Shown here in pieces: positions 20,345 to 32,924 of a stretch of DNA of 64,000 bases. Under the pieces are notes generated by a model. The model had not been told where the DNA came from, made no database searches, and worked only from the letters and a program-made list of their open reading frames with translations. Position 1 is the first letter of the stretch, and every line of letters begins with the position of its first letter. Made by a program: the position numbers and the translations under genes. The stretch is from Porphyra umbilicalis (lineage: Eukaryota > Rhodophyta > Bangiophyceae > Bangiales > Bangiaceae), in NCBI GenBank assembly GCA_002049455.2, contig KV918763.1, forward strand, positions 558,001 to 622,000, given 5' to 3'.

Positions 20345-22050
20345 ATGGCGCGTAGTGCCTGCAAGCCACGGTGGTAGCGCCAGTGACGCGCGGCCAGCGT
20401 CAGGGGCTTGGTGGCACTCAGCACAGCGGCAGCGGCAGCGGCGGCGGCGTCGACAGCGGCGGCGGCGGCGGCAGCGTCAATGGCAGCCGCTGTGAAGGCG
20501 GGGTCGACAGCGGCGGCGGCGGCAGCTGCATCAATAGCAGAAGTGGCGGCGGCAGCCGCGACGGCTGCGGCGGTACACACAATGGCGGGTCGATGAGGCG
20601 CCGGGTGACGAACGTCGGTCCGCCCCCAACAGTGGCGGCGTCTCAAATACCCCCGCCGCCCGTCGCGCACGGGCCAGGGGGCGGCGGGAAAGGCGACGGA
20701 AGGAAGGAGAGAGGGGCGGGAGGGTGTACCCATACACGGTGGCGCCGGCGCACCTCTTGATTGCCAGCACCCGTGGAGTGAGCGCGCGCGCGCAAAAGAC
20801 AGTGAATGGGGACGCGTGGCAGCTGTTGCGGCTGCCGCCGCCCACGCACCGCCGTTGGCGAGGGGGGATGGGCGCCCATCTCACCCCCAACTCTATTACC
20901 AAGGCTTGGTCGGGCGGCCGCAGGGCAGCCACAACGGTAAGGGCCGCGCGGAGGGGGGGGGAAAAGACGGGAAGGTGGGTGGCTGCGGGGTGGGCGACAC
21001 CCATGGCCGTAGAAATGCACTTCTGTTGGAAATGCACCTCTGGTCGCACGTGGCAAGCGCCGACGGGAGAGAGGGGACAAGTGGCGGGGGCCGGGTGTCC
21101 GCCACGGTGGCCCCCCGTGGACCCACCCGTGGTCGGAGCGCTCGCGGGAGCGCGGCGGGTCCCGCCTGCTACCATCATCTCCCCCCTCATCCCCGTTGCC
21201 GGCTGGCGGCACCGACCCGGCCGCACAACACGGCGTGAAACGGGTCGGGGTGGGGATCATGGCCGCCGCGAGCACCGGGCGCCACCACAAGCCCCAGAGT
21301 AGCACGGCAGCGGCCCTGCGCTGCCATGCCCACTTGACTCCATCCGCGTCCTTCATCGACCACCCCCACGGCAGCAACCCCGGCGGCTGTCAGCCGGCAC
21401 CCCCCGTCGGGCGGCCGCGTGGATGACGGCACCTCTGGGCGTCACGCGTGCATGACAGTGGCACGCGGGCAGCCAGTGCACCGGGGCGGGGCGGGGAGGG
21501 GAAGAGGCGGCCGGCAGCCCGGGGGGCGACGCTCCAAACCCGCCGTTGCAGTGGAGGGATGGGGGATGGGGGACCCGCAGCCCTGACACACGGTCGAGCA
21601 CGCATGGTACGGCGGGGTGCCCACCGCCGCGGCGGCGACGCGGCGGGGCGGGATCCCCCCCAGGGGTGGCGGCGGGCGGCGCCGCGCGCCGTCCATCAGG
21701 TAGCGTGATGCCACCGCGCCGGGGTCGCCGTCCCCCGCCGCACGCCGGCGCCTTGTGGGTCGTCGTGGCCCCGCCTGGTGGCGGCCCGATGGAGGGAACC
21801 GCGGCCACGGACGCCGCAGGGGCGTCCACCTCCCCCCCCCCCGCCCCCCTCTCGAGAGGCACCGCCCGGGGCGTGACGCGGTCAGGGAAGCACCCCCCGC
21901 CCGGCGGCACGTCGTTGACGCGCGGGCGTGCGGGGGTGGGCGCCCACCCCCTCGGGATGCCACAGTCTGCAGAGCGAGACAACCAGCGCGGGGGACCAAG
22001 AAGCGACGGCTCGCCCGTCGCGGCGCGAGGCGAAGCGCGGCGCTGACCAC
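20345..22050. other. Upstream of the tyrosinase-like gene; no firm gene
   Basis: The first few hundred bases contain GCG/GGC triplet-rich repeats (20.41-20.58 kb). On the minus strand one ORF (about 21359 to 20643) opens with a hydrophobic stretch after Gln-Arg-Arg, which could be a signal peptide, but the rest has no domain. Other ORFs are Pro/Arg-rich. No gene is claimed. Confidence 0.35.
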
Positions 22051-22059
22051 GCCTATAGA

Positions 22060-23700
22060 ATAAGGAGGGACATTAGGATCTGGACACGTTTCGTCATTAC
22101 AGTGAACACGTTCTACTTCGTGGCTTTCCACCGACTTCTTGCGCCGTCTGCGCCTGGCCAGTGATCTCTGTCTATGAACCCCCTTCCCCTCCTACCCTGT
22201 CCACCTATTGTGACAGCGAGCCCAGGGAACTTCTACAGAGACATCTACATATACGCTATGGTCTGAGTCGGTTCTACGGGGTCTGTTCGCCCCACAACCA
22301 TGACGTCGACATCGTAGCTGAGTCGCCCACCACTGTGCTCCCTGTTGTACGTGCATGTATGGCAAAAAAGCAACAAAAAAGCATGATCCGATTTCTCTGC
22401 TCTTGAAGGCATAGGCAAGAGTGAACCACAGGGTACACTTGCATGTGAAAAGATAACCGTCGATGACACCTACTTTTCTCGGTATGGTCGCTGAGACTTT
22501 CTGGTGGCACTGCATGCTATCTTAGTGTCTGGCTTTGCACAGTGAATCAGTTTCCGCCCCTCTGCGGTCTTTATTCCCTTGGAAGGACCAGTTCCATGTG
22601 TCCGAAGGATGTCACCGACCCTGTTTGCCGCAGAACGGGGCAACAGAGGCATGGGTGGCGCGACGGGAGGACTGGCTCTTGAAAAAGACAGTGTTGTTTG
22701 CCCACATTTTCAATGGATGGAGCATGAGGCCTGTGCAACGCTGCTTTGATCTAATGGATTGCGCGGGCTTGTCAACGCGCGCAACACGCGCCAGTCTCCC
22801 CAACTAGGAGTCACGATTTTGGGCTTGACTCTGGCACTTTCTGACACTTTCGTGCGAGGTGACCCAGTCCCAGACCCTGTGAGACGTCCTTGCGTGACAC
22901 AGCTGTTGATCGTTGAGACACGGCTGGTGGAAATAAAATATCTTCCGCACAGATATACACGTAAATCGCTTTTGTCTGACACTGAGACTGCAAGCCAATG
23001 GATAGCCGAGAATCCTAATGCCCGCTTTGTTGGGATCTTAACTGGGCGTGTGACGTGGACCGCGTCTGCGGCTCACCGGCCGCCGCACAGGACGGTTGCG
23101 CACACCTACGACGCGCTGCCGTGGTCGCGCGGCGGAACAACCTCGTGCGCCGCGATGGGCAGCAGCGGCGGCCACAACGGCCCCCTCTCCATGTGTTTGG
23201 GACGCGAAAAAATGTTTGAAGAAGACCCAGAAGAACTGTGAATAGGGCCGCGAATGGGGCACAAAGGGGCCACATCTGATCGGAACAATCGACAATACAT
23301 TAGTAGCCCCCATTCCTTCCTAGCCTTTCTTTTTATCGAAAATCATCCCAATCGGTTACAAAAGAGAGGGACCGCTGTGCCGAGAAGACGACAGAAATTG
23401 ATTGATTGAGCCACAAGGAGACACTTTGCCGATCGAGTCATAAACCTTGGGATTATCAGACAGAGAATGCCGTCTGAAAAACCAAGGATGTGCTCCACGG
23501 GAGGTCGCAGAATCAAAGGTGGCGGGCGGGAGCGAAAAACAGCGGACGTACCGAACAATGGGGCGGGAGCGGGGACGCGGCGGCGCCTGCTCATATGCCC
23601 CTCCCCGTGCCCTCGTCGGCGGCGACGCCGGCCGCCGGCGGTGGGGCTGTCAAGGACAGCTGCCCCGGTTCGGTTCCAGGGTAGCACGAGGTCGGCAAGG
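22060..23700. other. Gene-poor stretch where GC content falls
   Basis: From about 22.06 kb the composition becomes balanced and stop codons are frequent. Short ORFs on both strands, such as one at 22515-22192 on the minus strand with a few Cys, show no confident similarity. It probably consists of degraded mobile DNA. Confidence 0.4.
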
Positions 23701-23749
23701 TGGTGGAGGATTGGGAGCAAGTCCAATTCTCAAAGTGGGGCCACTGAAT

Positions 23750-24480
23750 TTTAACCCACAACACAGGCGCCCAACCGAGTGTTGATCTCCGACGCGAACA
23801 TGTCGACAGTCGGCGCCCCATCCCGCAGCTGGTCCAGCCGCGCGTTCACCGCGGCGCACAACGAGAAGCCGTTGCGGTCGCGCATCCGCGACAGGGTGTC
23901 CGCCCACACGTTCGCGACGGATGGCAGCCACGACGCCTTGAGGGAGACGCCGAGAGACGCGACGACCACGTGTACGCGCCGCAGCTCGGACATCTAGGCG
24001 AGGAAGCGGCTCGTAAAGCCGTTGATGACGTGCATCGCGACGCAGTTGTCAACACACACCCGCAACAGTCCACCTGGCCGCAGGAGCGACCGCCCAATGG
24101 AAATGAGGCAGAAACGCACCGCTGTCACTTCCATGAGGTTGACATGCTGCTCCCACTGGGTCAAGGTGAAGAACCCGGCGGCAGGAAGGAGCGAGCAAAG
24201 GTGGCCGCCCCAGACGTACGGCGATGCACTCGTCGTCAGCACCCCCACCGACGGCTGCCAGAGTGCTCGACCGACGTCAGACTCCGTAGCCAGGCCGGAA
24301 AACCAGCGGAGGTCCTCCAGCGCACCGTGCGATAGGCGCGCAAGCCCGTTCAGACGGCGGCAGGGCCAGACACCCTGCAGCACGGCGTGGCTGTCCATGG
24401 ACCCCGCCCGGTCAGCGCCACTCTGCGCGTCGTAGAGCCACCGCAGGAAGAACCTTGCCGTCGGGACCGCTAGAGAGTAC
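23750..24480 (-). mobile_element. Retroelement relic: RT thumb/RNase H region
   Basis: The minus strand encodes, in order, a segment like the end of a reverse transcriptase (RFFLRWLYD, then LSHGALEDLRWFSGL), an RNase H-like part (VLTTSASPYVWGGHL, QWEQHVNLMEVTAVRF, VDNCVAMHVI) and a C-terminal stretch with ADTLSR and TVDMFASEIN. This order and the VDMFAS block are seen in DIRS/Ngaro-type and some Gypsy-type LTR-kin elements. It is a fossil fragment: incomplete at both ends, broken in a few places, with no terminal repeats identified. Divergence suggests it is not recent. Confidence 0.7.
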
Positions 24481-24681
24481 GAGACCGCCGTGCCCGTAAA
24501 CCGCTACAGGAGGCGGCGTCGGGCGCGGTGACCGTCGCGACAGGCCGAGGACAACAACGCCTTGGCACCAGCCACCAGCTTTCCGGGGCAAGCGTCACGT
24601 CTTCGACCACCACGGGCGGAGAGATACTGAGCCCGATGCTGCCGCTGCTGTCGCCCGACCGTGGTGCTCGCCTCCTCAACG

Positions 24682-24888
24682 TATCCGTCCGACCCCAATT
24701 CTTAGAATTTGGCCTCTCATGAAGGCTTCTTCTCATCCCCACCGGAGAAGAAATATATGGCACGCCTCAGGAGGTTCTCCCGGGGTCGGGGTCTTCTCCG
24801 TTTCCGCTGGAGAGCTCCCTTTCTCTTGCTGGAAAATGCACCTAAGAAATTTGTCTGTACGAGTTTTTGACACACTGATTTCTCATAC
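24682..24888 (+). repeat. Dispersed repeat B, copy 1
   Basis: Matches 43502-43708 in inverted orientation across about 207 bases, with small indels. Shared blocks include TATCCGTCCGAC, CTTATCCCCACCGG-like and CATTTTCCAGYAR (complement), ending GATTTCTCATAC. Family unknown; non-coding. It directly adjoins the retroelement relic. Confidence 0.85.
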
Positions 24889-24889
24889 G

Positions 24890-27490
24890 ATTTGCAGAGA
24901 AACGAAGCATGTACATTTGCGTATACAAACATGCACACCCGACCACTGCGAGCATTGACCCGTGCTACGGGGAGTCCCGTGGTATCTCCGGGTGAGGTGT
25001 GACAGATCAAGCAGCCCGACCAGGTTCGCCGGGCCCTTGGGCCGACAACGGCTGACAAGAACTGACAAACCGCATTCTGAGTGACCCGGTGGCAAGTACC
25101 TGCTGACACCCGCGGTGATCTTCGTGACATGATGCCAGAACATGCACGCTGACACCCTAATCAGGAAAAGACTTCTTGAGCCACCGGCCACAGCGGTGCC
25201 GTCAGAAGCGTCCCCCCTAATCGGCCCCTCATATTTGTTCGCAGAGGCTGAGACGGCCTCAAAACATGCATGACGTTTGAGAAGTTGTTGCAATTCTTTT
25301 CTGTCCGTTTGAACCGTTCATTGGCTCTCCGAGCACGTGAGCTTCGTGACCAGCAGATCGCCTTTGTTCATTGACATCGAGATGTGTCACTGACATTCCA
25401 TTGACCAATCACCATCGATGAAGGGTACAGCAGTGACTGGATCCAGCCCACCTGCTGTTCTTCTAAGGCATTCCATGCCAGAGAAGCGCAGTCTCTGTCT
25501 TGTGGACCGTGCAGAGCCGGCTAAAATACTATGAAAGTAGGCCGCCTGACGTAGCCAATGGGCACTTGGTCACATTCATTGAACCGGTATTCCAACAGGG
25601 TTCGGGCAGCGTTCTCGACTTTGAATAATGAGAAGTAATTGGCTGCATGATGAGCCCTCAGTCCCACGTCTTACCATGTGCCAGGGGGTGGCTGTGGCCT
25701 TCGCCGGTGACGCCAGGTGCAATTGCACTTGGGACGCGGTCGGTCCTCTGAAGCCACGTGAGAAACGTTCTGATGGACATCCTCACATCGGTCCATCTCG
25801 GCAAACGTTTACACTCATCAACGTGGATGCTCCATGTCTCAGCAAATCACCATACAAAAACGGCTCGAAATCGCAGATTACAGCAATAGTACTGATTTAA
25901 GAACGGGGGATTTGGTCATCTGGGAGCCCCAGGTTTCATCCTGGTGTCGCCTTCCACAAGACGAAGGTGCTTGTGCATAGCGCAAGGAGCTCGCAAAGCA
26001 CAGAACGCTTTGCAGAGGAGGGGCACATGAGTTGCTGAAGGACCGCTGGTAGCATAAGGAGACACAGAATGTTGCTGAAACCACCGTTTTAGCAGGGGGC
26101 CAGGACGGGGGGGAGGACTGCAGGCCAAGGAGAGCCGAGGGAACGGAGGGTGAACGCGTGGGGAAGGAAAGGGGGCGGATGGGAGGGGAGAGGATGGCTG
26201 CAGTGCGGTGCAGGCGCTATCAGCTGGATGACAATACGATGTGTAAGGCTGTGCTGGTACCCACGGCACTGGTACAGAGTTGCGCTGTGGTGGCTTCAAG
26301 ACCAGGGCGTGTGGAGGGCGATGGATAGCCCTGAAAAACCCGCACAGAACAACGCGACCACGAACCTCGGGCTAAAAAGAATCTCGGCTGAGATGCTCTA
26401 TATCCCGAGGCATCTGCAGATGTGCTGGTCACACCTCTTTGTCTGCTTGCCCGAGAAACCGGCACACACGGCCACTACGGAGCTCCGGGGTGCGTCGGGG
26501 TGACCGCTCATCCGTGATTCTAGCGGTGAACGATGTCTGGATGAAGAAGGTACGCTTGGAAACACTGCAAGGGCTATGTGAATGCGGCATTGCAGCAATA
26601 CGGTCATGTCACTTTTGCTGTTTTTTCCCAGGGAAACGCGCTTTTCTCGCCCAGGAGTGCTCCGTTGGAGGAGCACAAGGCGTCGTTGGATAGCTGATGA
26701 CCTCACGAGTCCTGTGGTATGACTCAGACTGCCCATGAACTCGTTGTGTATTTTCAATCATAGGTAGCCCCCCAAAGACAAGTGAGCTAGTAGCAAATTT
26801 TCAAATTTTCACCTCGTTGATGGAACTGCTCTGGACCGAAGTGCGTTCAGAATCTTTGCCTCGGGGTGATACAGTACGGGCGTGGGTGCGATGGCCGCGT
26901 TCATAGAAGCAACGTCGCACGCTAGATGATCGTGCGCATCGTCCCCTTCGGACGCCAATCGCATCGTGGCGATTCGATGGGCATCGCCCCATCGCAAAAC
27001 TGGCCTCGCGGATAGCATCAGGAGTCACAACGCGATGGCGGATCGGCTGCCGCGATACGACGCAATTAACCGTTTTACTTTTTTCCGAGAGTGGTGGGTA
27101 GTCCAAAATACCCCAGGACGTGGCTGCAAGGGACGTGACTGTCTGTATGCTTACGCCACGCAGGTGACAGAGCTGACACACTACGTCAAGTCAAAGGAAG
27201 CTGCAGGAAAGGCTGTGAGGGGGGGTGGGCGGAGGACGATAGATGGCCGAGAATCAAAGGAGCTGAGAATCCAAAGGTACATACCACAGCGTGGGAGCAC
27301 CAAGAAACCATTCTTCGGGGCAAGGGCGGACTGGAGAAGTCACCAGCTGCGTGCTCGGAAGCAGCACAAGAGTGTGAGTGTGCTGTCTTCAGGGCGTCTG
27401 CCGAGCAAATAGAATGTGGCCATCGTATGGGGCTTCGATGTTTCCGACGTGCGCCACAAGAATAGAGCTGGCGCACCGGCAGACATGGTC
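24890..27490. other. No gene recognised; balanced-GC intergenic DNA
   Basis: Short ORFs on both strands lack motifs and are broken often by stops. The interval 26.9-27.4 kb has a plus-strand ORF of about 148 codons with no known similarity. No strong repeats were seen by eye. Confidence 0.4.
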
Positions 27491-27498
27491 TGACGCTG

Positions 27499-27720
27499 CC
27501 CCTACTAGAACATCTAACCAGAAATCCCAAGTTTTATGGCCAAAAATACCAGGTGAAGTGGCACAAAAAACGAGGTTGTGTGGCTCAATATCCCAGGTCG
27601 AAGACCTCCACAGCCCTGAAAAAAGGACCTCAAGCTCATGCGGAATACCAGCTTGCGTGGGATATTCGGGCATCGCTGGGGCTCAGAATCCCAGGTAAAA
27701 CCTGGGATTGTATGGACTTT
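27499..27720 (+). repeat. CCCAGGT-rich dispersed repeat, copy 1
   Basis: Starts CCCTACTAGAACATCTAACC followed by AGAAATCCCAAGTTTT. The same end occurs inverted at 33848-33884. The interior and far end contain several AATCCCAGGT/ACCTGGGATT motifs, including the palindrome AATCCCAGGTAAAACCTGGG near 27685. It probably belongs to a small non-autonomous TIR family with subterminal repeats. Confidence 0.6.
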
Positions 27721-28158
27721 GGCTCGCTCACAGGCATCCATGTTGCACAGATGAGTGGCTGAGAGCAATGCTGTCAGACAGCGCAATGGTCCATATTCAA
27801 GCATGAGTGCAGTTGTGACTGCATTGTCTTACACTGGGATACCTTCAAAGAATATTACATGAAAGAGTGAAGTACGGTTGTACGTTCTGGCGTATCAGTT
27901 TCTGCTGTACGCTGTGTTCGAGTATACTTGACAGCTTGCTATAATAGCAATATTCCGTTTAGTAAAGTATTCATTGATTAGACATTGCTTTGAACAGGTC
28001 GGATGGTTGTGTTTATTAACTAGCGATGAGAAGCAAAGAAATCCTCGGCCGACTGGGCACCCGTCGCACTATCAACGGTTGCGTGATCGCTGGCGTTAGT
28101 TCCCGATCTGGCCCGTGCAGCCGGTGACCTCGTCGACGAGGGTCGCACCGACCGATTC

Positions 28159-28259
28159 GGCGGCGGTGGCAGCGGCCGTGTCGGCGGCGGTGGCAGCGGC
28201 CGTGTCGGCGGCGGTGGCAGCCGCCGTGTCGGCGGCGATGGCAGCGGCCGTGTCGGCGA
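28159..28259 (+). repeat. 24-bp tandem repeat
   Basis: About four copies of GGCGGCGGTGGCAGCGGCCG followed by TGTC. One unit carries CCGCCG and one GATGGC as variants. It is open as Ser/Ala-Val repeats on one strand and Pro-Pro-Pro-Thr-Arg on the other, but no gene could be assigned. Confidence 0.8.
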
Positions 28260-28376
28260 CGGGAGCGTTGCCCTACCCGCCGTCGCCGCCGCGGCCGCCA
28301 CCTGCCCGGCCTGCCCCTTCTTTGCGAGCGCCTTGTGATAGGCTGCGCTGTTGTTGGCTACCTTAGAAAGTAGACA

Positions 28377-29230
28377 TCAGGCTCCCCAGCTCCGAACGCA
28401 AACGCCCAGCCGCGGCTCGAACCGCTCCAGGTGCCGGACGGCCACGTCAATTTCCACTCGCGCCTGTGCGCAGAAGAAGACGAGGCGGTCGAACACCTTA
28501 GCGGCCGACTTTGCCAGCCGCTTGACGTGTATCACGTCGGGTCCAGAGATGTTGAGTACGAGAAAAACTGGCAGGCAGTTGACGGCGGCTGCGGGTATCG
28601 CCACCGCACGCCGCGCGGCATCCGGGTCCGGGTGAAGATCAAATCCGCACCGACCGTTCGTGGTGCTGCGGGTCCTGCCCGCCCCACGCGACCTAGATGG
28701 GACGGGCAGAACAACCAGCGGGCACTCCGCAGAGCCGTTCAAAACTGCCGCAGGCCCAGCAGGGCTCGCCGGAACGGCCGCAGCCTCGGCGCTGCCGCGC
28801 CCGGTCGGGCACGCGGAAGAAGCCCCCGTCGCCGAAGAGCTTGGCGCGCCGGCACCGCGAGGAGAGAGACGCGTTCGCACGGAGGGCGGGCGCAACGCCT
28901 CGCGGGGAGAGAACAGCCGACGATTCGGTGGTGGTGGCGGCGTGGCAACAGCCGCGCGCCGGCGTCCCGAAGTTCGATTCGGCTGCGCTAGCGGGAGTGA
29001 CGATGCGTCGTTCGACGCGCTGGGAGCTGCTGCCGGCAGTGCTGTAGCCGCCGCGACGGCGGCGGCCAAATTGCCTGGAAAGAAAACGAAATGGATCGAA
29101 GAGAAGGATATCGAGCGCAAAGAAACACAACGCAAAGGAAAGTTCTCAAGTATTTCGGTCGCGTCAGTCATCATACCAGTGTGCATTCCCCCCGTATGTA
29201 CACCATTCTGTGCCGAAAAAAAGACAGACG
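28377..29230 (-). CDS. Hypothetical ORF, weakly supported
   Basis: One minus-strand frame is open for about 280 codons. Its last 65 residues look protein-like: a hydrophobic strand (LPVFLVLN), then a basic helix (VIHVKRLAKSAAKVFDRLVF) and a further amphipathic stretch ending RHLERFEPRLGV. The first part is Pro/Ala/Arg-rich. No family was recognised, no conserved start is evident, and the plus strand is also open in part. It may be a fragment of a mobile-element protein or chance. Confidence 0.22.
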
Positions 29231-29259
29231 AGAGGACCGGGTGTCCATACAAAGATGGG

Positions 29260-30040
29260 ACAGCATATCACACACATATAACACGTGGCCATACGGACAA
29301 AGGGCATAATAACGCTCAGACCGGGGGATGTTGGGGGGGAGGGGGGGGGTGGGGGCAGTGGATATACATCAGATCCAAAGAAACGAACAACACGTACCGC
29401 TAGCACCACGCGCACGCTTGCGGCCGGCCGCCATGTTACGGGAGCTCGGGAAAGGATCGGTCCAGGGGTATCGGGGAAGGAGCGTCGAGAGTGCGACACA
29501 GATGACAGATGCAAAAGGGGCGGGGAATGTGCGTGCCTTTGTGAGGCGCGTCGGTGAAGGCGACGTTGGATGCGAAGGGGTGGTGCCTGCGACTGCGGTG
29601 ACCGCGCCACTCACACCGTGGTATTCAGTGTGGCCAGGTGTGCGCTGGCATCGTGTGGGCGCTGGCCAGAATACTCCCAGTGCGCAGGCTCTGAGCGCCC
29701 CCCTTCCGTAGAGCGCCCACGAGCACTGGTGGAGGAAGTTGCCGCCGGGCGGTGCTGGTGAACGGGCATCCCCGCCAGAGGCCATTGGAAACCAATGCCG
29801 CCCCCTCGACCGCTCTTCCGAGATCGTGCGGCCCAGAGGCCTCCGTGGGCCCTGGGTCCGGTCGAGATCTGGTTGGCGTAGAAACGTCACTGGAATGAAT
29901 CAGAGCTGCAATCGTTTGCGTGTACAAAGTAAATATGGCACTTGTTCTTGTCTTGGTCACTGCTTTCTATTCTTTTTAGGCAGTTACAAGCTTAATCAAA
30001 TCCAATGACAAGTGGTTTGCGTCCTCTTAGCCCACCCCTT
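29260..30040. other. No gene recognised
   Basis: Includes a G-rich stretch near 29327-29356 and mixed sequence. It lies downstream of the CACTA transposase and may include the element's 3' end, but no CACTA-type terminus was identified. Confidence 0.4.
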
Positions 30041-30046
30041 CTGGTT

Positions 30047-32922
30047 CTACAGGTCCTCAGAAAACGGCTCCCTATTAAACAACACAAAATGGAGGCCCTC
30101 TCTCTCAATTGTGGCGACCACTTCGGCCACGGCGCCGACTGGTACGTATTCGCACGACCCGCCTAGCCCGAGGATACACTCAGTTCCATACTTGGTCGCC
30201 GTGTAACCATACCTGCCGAAGCGGTCCTTAGCCGACTTAACGCGCTCTACGTAGGCGAAGGCCATTACTTGGCCATCAATGAACACGGTCGCGTAGTGTA
30301 AGATGGCCCCAAACGTTGAGACTGAGCGCTCCCCCACGGAGCTGTCAGGGAGGAAGAAATCTTCTCGGGAGTTGATCCGTGCCAAGTAGTTACGGCGCCG
30401 GCGCTTGTCGCAGTCCGACCCGACAGGCCAAGATCCGGCAGTTTTTCCGGACGTCAGATTAGCTCGGCAGTACTTCTGAGCCAGATCATGAAGAGGCACT
30501 TCGTCGGCGTCCTCTTGGATCAGCACTGCCCGCATCCTAGCAAGCTCCGCCCCTCCAAGGCCCACAGGCTCGCTCCTAGGTGGTAGCAGCGCGCAGTCAG
30601 GGCCGACATCCTGAGGTACCTTCAGGCTGCCGCGAGGAAGACCGAGTGCCGTCCAACGTTTCTTAGTTGTTTCTGCCCATTCAGTGGGTACGTATTGCTG
30701 GCCAAAGGAAGTTATGAGGTCGGCCTTGCATTTGCGCGTGACATTCTTGACGAGGGTGGCGTGCGGGCTTGAACTGGAGCGGATCAGCTTTCCCAGCGTC
30801 CCAAATTTCCGTTCCATCGGAAACTGCCAGACGACCCAGGCTGGGCCGCACGCGCCGAGCAGCGGAACAATGTCCAGAAGAGAAGAATTTGTAGACAGGC
30901 AGAGCGGTAACAGCTCGGCCGATCCGCGGTACATCATCGTAGTAGTTTGTCACAAAATACTTGAGGACGTTGTCAATCGACTGGATATCCGCCTCAGATA
31001 CGCCCCAAGGTCGGAATAGCAGACGGCAGGCGCGGCTTAGTGCCATGAAGATCTTGTAGAAGGCTCTTGGAATCCGACTCGCCAGCAGTACTTCTCCGCT
31101 GCACAGGATAAAGTGCATCCAGTCGACCGCCTTGAAGGAATTTTCATGCATGTCGATATTTCTCAGAGATCTGGCCTGGGCCAGGGGCACCGTCTGGCGC
31201 GCCTCCCGCAGCTCCCGGCCGATGAGGGACACCTTCGCCTTCGGTAAGAAGTAGTCTTCGTCCTTCTTGTTGTTTACCAGCTTAAGCCCAGCGAAGAGCT
31301 TCCACAGGTGCGACACAACGTTAAGGAGCACCAAGTGCATGGTATCGTAGGGGGTGGCGGTAGGACCGATTGTCCATAAGTGTTGTAGGTGCGGGTAGGC
31401 GGTGCGCATTGCTGGGCTGGGCGCGAAGAACAGGGAGTAGCCCTTGACGCCACTCTTCTGCTGCAGCCTTGTCTGGTACGCGACCGATCTGCCTTCTGCA
31501 CGCGCGTCCTCCACTTCAGCCCCACTTACGGCGATACTTGCGGCCGTGCGTCGCGGTGCGATGCAGTCATGTACTTTTAAGAGGGACTTGCCGCTTTGAT
31601 CCTTAGGTGGGAAGTAGACATGGCTACTTGCAGGAGCGTGGATTCCCTGGAAGAGAAGAAAGCGGTTGTAAATGTAGCTGCTGACGCCAGTTAGCTGACA
31701 GAGCTTGTCGCCGCCCGGCTGATTCGTCGTTAAGTTGAGCACTCCGGCTCTTAACACGACTGGGGTTCGCGAGTTGGCTACTTTTAGACCGGGAACACCC
31801 TTGGCCAGCTCGTTTAACTCCGCCGCAATGGGGTGTAGAAGCGATTCGAGGTCGGCAGGTTGTCTTGGCCCAGGCGTTACGACCAGCAGTAGATGATACT
31901 TAGTGCGCGTCCGTTGGTTAGGGCTCAGAGTCAGGGGTGTGGCCGTTACCGGCCAGCCTTCGAACCCGTCCTGCCGAAAGAACTGAAAGCCGTCGGTTCC
32001 ACAGTTAACTGGTACGAAAGGGCCGTGATCGAGTAGTACTGCATCGCGGTAGTGACGAAAGTTCGAGCTGTGGGGGTAGTCATGGACCCCGTCGGCCACT
32101 TCATCCACAGCCTTGCGCACCGCAGCCATGTTCTCCATCATTGACTTCCCAATTATGGGGTCGCTGAGAAGGTGAGCCAACCAGGATGTCAAGGACCAGT
32201 ACGTGACCTGTTTGGCCGGCTTGCCGTTGGCTTTGAAGCGCGGTGCTCCGCAAGCGTCGCACGTGGTCTGTTGCGCGCGCGTGTGGGTGAAGGCCACGCA
32301 CCCGTGGACGCAACAGTCGACTAAGCTTGTCTCCAAGTTGACGCTTGCAGCGACGAAACGCTTCGTATGGTGGGGTGTGCAGTACGTGGCCGCGAAGGAG
32401 CTTCATTGAAGGAGAACCGCAATCGACGCTTGCGTCAAATCTTGTTGAACTGTGAAGGTGCAGCGCAAGGTCTGCTCTGCAATCCTTAAACTGGCCCACC
32501 GTCAGACGCACTTCGTTCGTTCTGACGATTGGTTGGTAAATCGGGATTGGAGGAGCCCCAATCTGATCTTATGGCTGGGGATCAGCGATGAAATCCGGTG
32601 GTGGTACGTCGTTTGACCCGTCTGATCCGTCTGATCCGTCGTTTGACGTGGAATCGCTCGATGCCACACTTGCGTCCGGCGTTTCGTCCGCATCGCATCG
32701 GCGCCGGTCCGCCTCGACGGCCGCCTGTGCGCTGGCGCCATCATCCCCTGGCGGTTGTGCTCCCTGGCCGCCCGACGGCACCGAAAGCCCGTCGCCCGCT
32801 GATGGTCCCCCCCCCCCACCATTGGGGAGTAGGGCATTTGCTGGACCGCCACCGTGGCCACCATGCTCCAAACGACGGCGCTTTTCACGCTGTCGGTGGT
32901 TAAAAGAAGTTGACCGACACAC
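30047..32922 (-). mobile_element. CACTA (En/Spm) transposon, tnp2-type transposase, decayed
   Basis: The minus strand encodes a tnp2-like transposase in pieces. The first has a basic/Asp-Ser N-terminus and a helical segment (VGQFKDCRADLALHLHSS). The large central ORF (32336-30681) has CVHGC and CDACGAPRFK zinc-binding pairs, TDGFQFF, the WPVTATPL block and YNRFLLFQGIH. The C-terminal ORF (30937-30047) has WQFPMERKFGTLGKLIRS. A stop at 32569-32571 and frame changes near 32370 and 30900 separate them, so it is probably inactive unless some of these are introns. tnp2 transposases cut and paste CACTA elements. Terminal inverted repeats were not found by eye, so the element limits are unknown. Confidence 0.82.
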
Positions 32923-32924
32923 CG

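Noticed and set aside
22192-22515. Possible ISXO2/Merlin-type transposase fragment on the minus strand
   Set aside because: Only a vague resemblance around DGYLFTCK. Cys spacing and the following helix do not fit.
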